A DNA stretch of 11,174 nt from an uncultured Oscillospiraceae bacterium (GTDB lineage: Bacteria > Bacillota > Clostridia > Oscillospirales > Oscillospiraceae): the NCBI GenBank assembly GCA_934675115.1, contig CAKUPH010000070.1, positions 1 to 11,174 on the forward strand. Direction: 5' to 3'. The translations under genes were made by a program, and so were the position numbers. This document shows, piece after piece, positions 5,889 through 11,174 of the stretch. Each line of letters starts with the position of its first letter. Positions within the stretch are counted from its first letter, which is position 1. Under the pieces are notes generated by a model that was not told the origin of the DNA, ran no database searches, and was given only the letters and a program-made list of their open reading frames with translations.

Positions 5889-7099
5889 TTCGCCGCCTCC
5901 TTTTCCGCTTTTTTCTTTCCGGCCCGCCGCCGGAGCAGGTCGCTCAGCTCCTTATCGCCCATGATGCCCCGGCGGAAGAACAGCACCACGATCATGATGA
6001 TGATGGAGAATACCACCATGCGGAAGCCGTCCCGCAGGAAGGGGACCTGCGTATTGCCGATGTACATCTTGGTGTCGAGGAAGCGGAGCCACCACTCGGA
6101 GCAGGCCACGTACAGAAACGTGGCGATGCAGGAGCCGGAGATGGAGCCGATGCCGCCGATGACCACGATGAGCAGGATCTCATAGGTCATGGTAGAGGTG
6201 AATACCTTGGCCTGAGCGTTGGCGGCGTACATGGCGAACAGCGCGCCGCCCACACCGGCGAAGAAGGAGGAGATGCAGAAGGACAGCATCTTGTGCTTCG
6301 CAAGGTTGATGCCCATGGCCTCGGCGGCGATCTCGTCCTCCCGGATGGCCTTAAAGGCCCGGCCGTAGGAGGAGTTGATGAGCATCACGATGATGGCGAT
6401 GCACACGATGGCCACAAAGAAGGGCACGAAGCAGGACAGCCGCAGGATGACCTTGCCGCCGGCGTCGGTGACGTTGAAGCTGGAGAAGGTGGGGAAGTTC
6501 TTCAGCATGTTGGCGCCGTTGGTGACACGGCCCAGCTTCTGCCACTGGAAGAAGGCGCGGATAATCTCGGCAAAGCCGAGGGTGGCGATGGCAAGGTAGT
6601 CGCTCTTGAGCCGAAGGACGGGCAGACCGATGAGCCACGCGAAGAACGCAGCCACCACGCCCGCCAGAATGAGGGCCACCAGCACACCGAGGACCATGCT
6701 CACCGCGCCGCCCGCGCCAGTGGTGCCGAAGATGGCGCCGAAGGCGTCGGGCAGGGAGAACTTGACGGCGGAGCCGCCGAACAGATAGTAAACGGTGTCC
6801 TTATCCGCCACGGGGACGGTGAGGATGGCGTAGGTATACGCGCCCAGCAGCATGAAGCCCGCCTGCCCCAGCGAGAACAGACCGGTGAAGCCGTTGAGCA
6901 GGTTCATGGACACGGCCACCAGCGAGTAGACCGCGCCCTTTTTCAGCACGGTGAACAGCTGGCTGGTGGGCTGGAGCACCTTTGGGACGCTGGGGACGAT
7001 GGCGCTGAGGTTCTCCAGCAGGATCACCAGCGCCAGCACCACGACCACCGCGACAAGGGCCAGAAATGCGCCGCTTTTGCTTTTTTCCTGTTTGATCAT
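5885..7099 (-). CDS. livM: LivM-type ABC transporter permease
   Basis: A 404-residue integral membrane permease that pairs with LivH to form the translocation path. A hydrophobic first segment (about 10-28) is followed by the family motif SLGQAGFMLLGAY (76-88), several more spans, and the cytoplasmic coupling loop GRAFKAIREDEIAAEAMGIN (246-265) that contacts the ATPases. GGIGSISGS follows near the C-terminal spans, then a basic cytoplasmic tail rich in K and R. The start at 7099 is preferred because AAGGAGG (7108-7114) lies 8 bases upstream. The frame runs open to 7138, but that extension would overlap livH and has no better site. The ribosome binding site overlaps the livH stop codon (7113-7115), with a 13-base gap between the two genes. 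Confidence 0.95.
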   Translation of the reverse strand: MIKQEKSKSGAFLALVAVVVVLALVILLENLSAIVPSVPKVLQPTSQLFTVLKKGAVYSLVAVSMNLLNGFTGLFSLGQAGFMLLGAYTYAILTVPVADKDTVYYLFGGSAVKFSLPDAFGAIFGTTGAGGAVSMVLGVLVALILAGVVAAFFAWLIGLPVLRLKSDYLAIATLGFAEIIRAFFQWQKLGRVTNGANMLKNFPTFSSFNVTDAGGKVILRLSCFVPFFVAIVCIAIIVMLINSSYGRAFKAIREDEIAAEAMGINLAKHKMLSFCISSFFAGVGGALFAMYAANAQAKVFTSTMTYEILLIVVIGGIGSISGSCIATFLYVACSEWWLRFLDTKMYIGNTQVPFLRDGFRMVVFSIIIMIVVLFFRRGIMGDKELSDLLRRRAGKKKAEKEAAK

Positions 7100-7112
7100 T
7101 TCGGGCACCTCC

Positions 7113-8000
7113 TTAAACCTTCTCGGTGGCCTTTTCACCGAAGAGGCCGGTGGGCTTGAAGACCAGAATGACGATGAGCAGGGCGAAGGTGAACGCGTCG
7201 GAGAACACGGACACGTCCCACGCGGCGGGCAGGCCCTTGATGATCGTCTCGCAGATGCCGATGATGAACGCGCCGATCACCGCGCCGGGGATGGAGCCGA
7301 TGCCGCCGAACACCGCCGCCACAAATGCCTTCAGGCCGGGCAGGGAGCCGATGGTGGGCGTGATGGCCCGGTAGTTGGTGAAGTACAGCATGGAGCCGAT
7401 GGCCGCCAGCGCGGAGCCGATGACAAAGGTGGCGGAGATGACGGAGTTGATTTTGATGCCCATGAGCTGGCTGGTCTCAAAATCCTTGGCCACTGCCCGC
7501 ATGGCCATGCCGATCTTGGTGCGGTTGATGAGCTGGGTGAGCACCAGCACGAGAACCAGCACCAGAATGGGGGTGAGGATGACCACCCACTTGGTGGGGG
7601 TGCCCGCGATGTTCACCGTGGCGGACAGGCCGGGGATCTCCGGATAGGTCATGGGCTGGCCGCCGGTGACATAGGTGGCGGTGTTCTGGAGCAGGTAGCT
7701 CACGCCGATGGCGGAGATCATGACAGACATACGGGGGGCAGAGCGCAGGGGCTTGTATGCCACCCGCTCGATGACGAAGCCCAGCAGCACCGTCAGAATC
7801 AGCACCAGCGGCAGGGCCACGTACAGCGGCAGATAGGTGGACAGGTAAACGCCCATCAGGCCCGCCACCATGAACACGTCGCCGTGGGCGAAGTTGATGA
7901 GACGCAGAATGCCGTACACCATGGTGTAGCCGATGGCGATGAGGGCGTACTGGCCGCCCACCGAGATGCCGGAGAGCAGAATGGACACGACATATTCCAT
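7113..8000 (-). CDS. livH: LivH-type ABC transporter permease
   Basis: A 295-residue permease, normal for LivH (about 290-308). The N-terminal hydrophobic segment leads to GILRLINFAHGD (30-41), the most conserved LivH stretch. Further spans and the coupling loop GMAMRAVAKDFETSQLMGIK (164-183) follow, then GGIGSIPGAVIGAF and a C-terminal span. The start at 8000 has GGGAGG (8010-8015) 9 bases upstream. The frame is open to 8099, but the added 33 residues are Arg/Ser-rich, lie in a hairpin-bearing spacer and have no site. It is separated from livJ by 180 bases, the only long gap in the operon, with a hairpin at 8119-8150 that may reduce read-through. Confidence 0.95.
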   Translation of the reverse strand: MEYVVSILLSGISVGGQYALIAIGYTMVYGILRLINFAHGDVFMVAGLMGVYLSTYLPLYVALPLVLILTVLLGFVIERVAYKPLRSAPRMSVMISAIGVSYLLQNTATYVTGGQPMTYPEIPGLSATVNIAGTPTKWVVILTPILVLVLVLVLTQLINRTKIGMAMRAVAKDFETSQLMGIKINSVISATFVIGSALAAIGSMLYFTNYRAITPTIGSLPGLKAFVAAVFGGIGSIPGAVIGAFIIGICETIIKGLPAAWDVSVFSDAFTFALLIVILVFKPTGLFGEKATEKV

Positions 8001-8051
8001 ATAAGGTATCCTCCCTTTTCTTTGAGAAGGGTCAATTTTTTTGCTGCTGGA

Positions 8052-8094
8052 CCGTCTCGAAAAGAGCGCCGCGCAGGCTGTCCTTTCGAGGCGG
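8052..8094. repeat. 11-bp inverted repeat in the livJ-livH spacer
   Basis: CCGTCTCGAAA (8052-8062) pairs with TTTCGAGGCGG (8084-8094), with one G-T wobble, around a 21-base GC-rich loop. There is no T run on either side. It resembles a small dispersed intergenic repeat more than a terminator, but only one copy lies in this window. Confidence 0.5.
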
Positions 8095-8118
8095 CCCAAA
8101 CCGGGGAAAAATACAATC

Positions 8119-8150
8119 CCATGGCGGGAGCCGGAAGGCCCCCGCCATGG
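8119..8150 (-). promoter_or_regulatory. Intercistronic hairpin after livJ, possible partial terminator
   Basis: CCATGGCGGG (8119-8128) pairs perfectly with CCCGCCATGG (8141-8150), with a further partly paired 12-base apex. On the minus strand it comes about 31 bases after the livJ stop and is followed by GATTGTATTTTTCC, a broken T tract. It may stop part of the transcripts or protect the livJ 3' end. Either would give more binding protein than permease, a pattern known for many ABC importers. Confidence 0.6.
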
Positions 8151-8180
8151 TAAAGGTTCTTGATCTGACCGGGATCAGGC

Positions 8181-9401
8181 TCAGCCGGCCTTCTGGACGG
8201 TCTCCAGCTCCCAGGTGCCGTCGTTGACGGAGTGCTTGATGTAGGCGGTGTCGCGAACCGCGTCGCCGGTGTCGTCAAAGGCGATGTCGCCGCAGACGCC
8301 GGAATAAGTCACACCGGGCATGGCGGCCTTGATGGCGGCGGCGTCGCTGGAACCGGCGGCCTTGATGGCCTCGAGAGCCATGTAGTATGCGTCGTAGCCC
8401 ATGGCGGTGACAGCGGAGATGGTGTCGTCGCCGCCGTTACTGGCCTTGGCGTCGGCATTGGAGTTGATGTAGGCCTTGATGCCCTCGTCAAACTCAGGGG
8501 AGCCGCCCTCCTGATAGAAGGTGGAGACGTACAGCTGGATGCTGGTGTCCTTGGCGGCGGCCAGGACCATGTTGTCGTCCAGCGTGTCGGAGCCGAGGAA
8601 CGCGGCCTCGATGCCCAGAGAGTCGGCCTGAGCAATGATCTGGGTGGCGTAGGCGATGGAGACGGGGGTGAAGATAACGTCGGCACCCTCGCTCTTGGCC
8701 TTGTTCAGGTAAGAGGTGAAGTCAGAGTTGTTGGTGGGGAAGGAGTCGGTGATGACGGTGCCGCCGGCAGCCTCGAAGGCCTGCTTGAAGAAGGCGATCA
8801 GGCCCTGATCGTACTCATTGCCGGACTCGCCCAGGCAGTAGGCCACCTGCGCGCCGAACTTATCCTTGGCGAAGTTGGCCAGCACGGTACCCTGGAAGGG
8901 ATCGAGGAAGCAGATGCGGAAGTAGTAGTCGTTGCCGGCGGTGACGTTGGGGTTGGTGCAGGTCACGCCCACGGCGGCGATGCCGCCCTCGTCAAACTTG
9001 GGGCCGCCCGCGATGGACACGCCGGAGCCGTAGGAGCCGAGGACCAGAGACACGCCCTCGCTCACCAGCTGGGAAGCGGCGGAGGGAGCCTTATCGGTGG
9101 AGGAGCCGTTGTCGGCAGGGACCAGCTCGATGGTGTAGGTGGTGCCGTTGACCTCCACGGTGGGCGTCTCGCTGTTGGCGTACTGCATGCCCAGATATTC
9201 CTTCTTGCCGCCGGAGGCGGAGTCGCCGGACAGGGGCTCGAACACGCCGATCTTGATGACGTTGTCGCCGCCGGCGGGGGCGGCGGTGTTCTGGCTGTCG
9301 CCGTCGGGGGTCTTGCTGGCATCGCCAGCGGGAGCGCTGCTGCACGCGGCAAGGCTCAGGGCCATGACCAGCGCCAGCATCAACGCAAGCAGCTTTTTCA
9401 T
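8181..9401 (-). CDS. livJ: LivJ-type substrate-binding lipoprotein
   Basis: A 406-residue solute-binding protein of the periplasmic-binding-protein type I (Peripla_BP_6, Leu/Ile/Val-binding) family, tethered outside the membrane to deliver ligand to LivHM. It has a lipoprotein signal: MKK, a hydrophobic stretch (4-17) and lipobox LAAC with Cys20. A Gly/Ser/Asp linker follows, then the mature domain. IKIGVFEPLSGDSASGG is the usual first strand and ligand loop. YYFRICFLDPFQG, a SYGSGVS-type segment and DVIFTPVS with YDAYY nearer the end also match the family. The start at 9401 has AGGAGG (9410-9415) 8 bases upstream. It is the first gene of the operon, behind promoter 9525-9553 and a structured leader. 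The ligand is probably a branched-chain or other hydrophobic amino acid. Relatives bind amides, urea or aromatic acids, so the substrate is unproven. Confidence 0.93.
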   Translation of the reverse strand: MKKLLALMLALVMALSLAACSSAPAGDASKTPDGDSQNTAAPAGGDNVIKIGVFEPLSGDSASGGKKEYLGMQYANSETPTVEVNGTTYTIELVPADNGSSTDKAPSAASQLVSEGVSLVLGSYGSGVSIAGGPKFDEGGIAAVGVTCTNPNVTAGNDYYFRICFLDPFQGTVLANFAKDKFGAQVAYCLGESGNEYDQGLIAFFKQAFEAAGGTVITDSFPTNNSDFTSYLNKAKSEGADVIFTPVSIAYATQIIAQADSLGIEAAFLGSDTLDDNMVLAAAKDTSIQLYVSTFYQEGGSPEFDEGIKAYINSNADAKASNGGDDTISAVTAMGYDAYYMALEAIKAAGSSDAAAIKAAMPGVTYSGVCGDIAFDDTGDAVRDTAYIKHSVNDGTWELETVQKAG

Positions 9402-9518
9402 TTCATTTTCCTCCTAAAATACTTCTTTGAGTCATGCCCGGCTCATCCCGGGCGGACGGGCAAGGGACCCGGTCCATTCATTCCTCTTCCAGCGGACAAG
9501 TGTCCGCCCGGAAATTAC
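9402..9518 (-). promoter_or_regulatory. Structured 5' leader of the liv operon
   Basis: About 117 bases between the inferred transcript start and livJ. Three stems compete for the same bases. GCGGACA pairs with TGTCCGC (9492-9498/9501-9507, next to the promoter). CCGGGCGGAC pairs with GTCCGCCCGG (9448-9457/9502-9511, long range). GCCCGG pairs with CCGGGC (9436-9441/9448-9453). The long-range stem excludes both others. There is no T-box specifier or known riboswitch core that I recognise. A possible 24-codon upstream frame (9403-9477) runs through it and stops 1 base before the livJ ATG. Regulation by alternative folding is inferred, not shown. Confidence 0.4.
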
Positions 9519-9524
9519 TGTTTC

Positions 9525-9553
9525 ATTATAGCAAAGCATTGAAGAAAATGCAA
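9525..9553 (-). promoter_or_regulatory. Sigma-A promoter of the livJHMGF operon
   Basis: On the minus strand: -35 TTGCAT (9548-9553), 17-base spacer, perfect -10 TATAAT (9525-9530). It sits in the only A/T-rich stretch near livJ and downstream of the serA terminator. Transcript start is expected near 9518. The dyad at 9492-9507 lies about 11-26 bases downstream of it and could be an operator or an RNA hairpin. Confidence 0.75.
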
Positions 9554-9617
9554 CTAAAACAATCCCAACTTTCATTTTTATTTTCAAAAAACTTTTGTAC
9601 GCCATGCACACACAGCA

Positions 9618-9651
9618 AAAACCCCTGAACCGTACACGGTTCAGGGGTTTT
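9618..9651 (-). terminator. Intrinsic terminator of serA
   Basis: A 16-bp perfect stem (9618-9633 with 9636-9651), with five T bases after it on the minus strand. It lies about 80 bases past the serA stop and about 65 bases before the liv promoter, insulating the two units. A weaker dyad (9698-9704/9713-9719) lies between it and serA. Confidence 0.9.
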
Positions 9652-9732
9652 CCCGTTTTTTCGTCCCACCCGGCGGCGTTTTTCATGATTCGCTGTGCTG
9701 GAAACGATTCATTTTCCAGAGTGAAACCGCCC

Positions 9733-10896
9733 TCAGATCACCCGCAGGCGGATGACACCGGGGATGGCCCGGATGTCGGTCAGCGCCGTCTCCTCGGCGG
9801 GGGCGTTGATGTCCACCATGGTGTAGGCGTAGTCGCCCTTGGACTTGTTGGTCATGTTCTCCACGTTGATGCCCTCCTCGGACAGCTGGCGGGTGATGTT
9901 GGCCAGCATGGCGGGGATGTTCTTGTGGATGATGCACAGCCGCTGCACGCCGGAGCGCTCCATCTCCACGTTGGGGAAGTTGACGGAATTCTTGATATTG
10001 CCGTTTTCGAGGTAGTTCTTCAGCTCCCGGGCGGCCATGACGGCGCAGTTCTCCTCGCTCTCGGGGGAGGAAGCGCCCAGATGGGGGATGGCCACCACGT
10101 GCTTGGCCAGCGTGATGGTGTTGTTTGGGAAGTCGGTGACGTAGCTGGCCACCTTGCCGGACTCCAGCGCGGCGATCATGGCCTCGTCGTCCACCAGCTC
10201 GCCCCGGGCCAGATTGATGACCCGGACGCCGTCCTTCATGGCGGCCAGCGCGGCGGCGTTGATGGTGTGGCGGGTGGAATCCATGTAGGGGACGTGGATG
10301 GTCACGTAGTCGGCGGCGTGGTAAAGCTCGTTCACGTCCTTCACCACGTGGACGTGGCGGTCCAGCCGCAGGGCGGAATCCACGGACAGATAGGGGTCGT
10401 AGCCGTAGACCTCCATGCCGAGGGACAGGGCCACATTGGCCACCAGCGCCCCGATGGCCCCCAGACCGACGACGCCCAGCGTCTTGCGGTACAGCTCCGG
10501 GCCCACGAAGGCGGACTTGCCCTTTTCCACTGCGGCGGCCACGTCCACGCCCTCGGTGGAGGCCTGCTCCCGCACCCACGCGGAGGCGCCGAGCACGTCC
10601 CGGGAGGCCACCAGCATCGCGCAGATGACCAGCTCCTTCACGGCGTTGGCGTTGGCGCCGGGGGTGTTGAATACGACGATGCCCGCCTCGGAGCAGCGGT
10701 CGGTGGGGATGTTGTTGGTGCCCGCCCCCGCCCGGGCGATGGCAAGGAGCTTTTCGGGGAAGGAGTAGTCGTGGAGCTTGGCGGAGCGGACGAGAATTCC
10801 GTCCTCGTTCTGAATATCGTCGCCTGTGGTATAGTTCTCGCCCAGCGCGTCAAGGCCGACGGCGGCGATCTTGTTCATGGTTTTGATCTGATACAT
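9733..10896 (-). CDS. serA: D-3-phosphoglycerate dehydrogenase-like 2-hydroxyacid dehydrogenase with ACT domain
   Basis: A 387-residue cytoplasmic enzyme expected to oxidise 3-phosphoglycerate with NAD+, the first step of serine synthesis. RAGAGTNNI is at 55-63 (substrate loop). The NAD-binding fold has VGLGAIG (143-149) and Asp167 after it. Catalytic Arg231 is in NLARGEL and catalytic His272 in IPHLGASSPE. A C-terminal ACT domain spans about 317-387, the usual site of serine feedback. The Glu of the classical Arg-Glu-His triad is not evident: the stretch reads DFPNN (255-259) and the loop is about ten residues shorter than in E. coli SerA. The start at 10896 has AGAGG (10905-10909) 8 bases upstream; ATG at 10878 is an in-frame alternative. 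A GC-rich hairpin (10911-10927) abuts that site. Another 2-hydroxyacid substrate cannot be excluded. No serC or serB is in view. Confidence 0.88.
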   Translation of the reverse strand: MYQIKTMNKIAAVGLDALGENYTTGDDIQNEDGILVRSAKLHDYSFPEKLLAIARAGAGTNNIPTDRCSEAGIVVFNTPGANANAVKELVICAMLVASRDVLGASAWVREQASTEGVDVAAAVEKGKSAFVGPELYRKTLGVVGLGAIGALVANVALSLGMEVYGYDPYLSVDSALRLDRHVHVVKDVNELYHAADYVTIHVPYMDSTRHTINAAALAAMKDGVRVINLARGELVDDEAMIAALESGKVASYVTDFPNNTITLAKHVVAIPHLGASSPESEENCAVMAARELKNYLENGNIKNSVNFPNVEMERSGVQRLCIIHKNIPAMLANITRQLSEEGINVENMTNKSKGDYAYTMVDINAPAEETALTDIRAIPGVIRLRVI

Positions 10897-10910
10897 ATAT
10901 AACACCTCTC

Positions 10911-11167
10911 GCGCCCTGCGCGGGCGCAGACTCATTTTGATTTGCAGGGCCGAAGGCCCTGCCACCTTTTTCGTATTCGCCGAAAAGCGGCGAAAGACTT
11001 TGAGCGTCCTCCGCGGACGCTCCGCAGATGGGGGTTTCGCCCCCAGGGCGACCTGCTTTCTGTGTGAACAGAAAGCAGCAAGAACCAGAGGGCTGCGCCC
11101 TTTGGGGAACGGCTTTTCTCGACCCCATTCTCGGGATAGAATTCGCCGTTACTCCGGCGAACGGAGT
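10911..11167. repeat. Train of eight to nine GC-rich hairpins upstream of serA
   Basis: Nearly the whole spacer is made of perfect short dyads: GCGCCC/GGGCGC (10911-10927), GCAGGGCC/GGCCCTGC (10944-10962), TTCGCCG/CGGCGAA (10976-10994), GAGCGTCC/GGACGCTC (11002-11022), TGGGGG/CCCCCA (11029-11045), CTGCTTTCTG/CAGAAAGCAG (11053-11078), CCAGAGGGC/GCCCTTTGG with a wobble (11085-11105), TTCGCCG/CGGCGAA again (11142-11161) and an overlapping ACTCCG/CGGAGT (11151-11167). Loops are 3-6 bases. The arms differ from one another, so it is not a simple tandem repeat. No gene with a ribosome binding site is visible in it, and I see no clear serA promoter. It may continue beyond the window. Confidence 0.8.
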
Positions 11168-11174
11168 GGTGCGT

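Noticed and set aside
9402..9518. T-box or leucine attenuator before livJ
   Set aside because: No T-box antiterminator sequence, no run of Leu/Ile/Val codons and no T-tract terminator lie between the promoter and livJ.
9432..9686. 84-residue minus-strand frame between serA and livJ
   Set aside because: It would span the serA terminator and the liv promoter, and it has no ribosome binding site.
10850..11128. 92-residue minus-strand frame upstream of serA
   Set aside because: It runs through the hairpin train and into serA in another frame, with no ribosome binding site. Its open status reflects GC-rich dyads.

Overview
The window looks like chromosomal DNA of a GC-rich, low-oxygen Firmicute, most plausibly a gut-type Oscillospiraceae (Flavonifractor/Lawsonibacter/Oscillibacter-like). 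The reasons are strong AGGAGG ribosome binding sites before almost every gene, a lysine-rich N-terminus on the lipoprotein, a short clostridial-type SerA with one ACT domain, GC-rich codon use and hairpin-rich intergenic DNA. The genus assignment is inference from gene types and composition, not from a marker gene.

Layout. (1) 83-1198 (+) is ychF, a conserved ribosome-associated ATPase. (2) 1199-1600 is not ordinary spacer. It holds two tandem 185-bp units plus a short remnant, and each begins with a full copy of the last 13 codons of ychF, including the stop. The copies differ almost only by synonymous changes, so each seems to have been a working ychF end. (3) 1601-2770 (+) is a short-form malic enzyme. 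A symmetrical terminator (2786-2824) separates it from the convergent gene. (4) 2830-4110 (-) is a membrane-anchored XRE-family regulator with its own promoter (4217-4245). (5) 4259-4329 holds two tandem terminators for the operon to the right. (6) 4352-9401 (-) is a complete five-gene branched-chain-amino-acid-type ABC importer, transcribed livJ-livH-livM-livG-livF. Its promoter is at 9525-9553 and its leader is structured. (7) 9618-9651 is the serA terminator, and 9733-10896 (-) is a SerA-type phosphoglycerate dehydrogenase. (8) 10911-11167 is a train of eight or nine short hairpins upstream of serA, continuing to the window edge.

How the genes fit together. The liv cluster imports hydrophobic amino acids or related solutes. 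Lipoprotein LivJ captures the ligand, LivH and LivM form the channel, and LivG and LivF hydrolyse ATP. Malic enzyme (malate to pyruvate plus reductant) and SerA (3-phosphoglycerate to the serine precursor) are central carbon and amino acid genes with no visible operon link to it. The membrane-anchored regulator has no obvious target beyond possible autoregulation.

The least ordinary part is the 1154-1568 array: apparent repeated replacement of the 3' end of an essential-type gene by a very small hairpin-rich element. The second is the hairpin train at the right edge, which resembles it in style but not in sequence.
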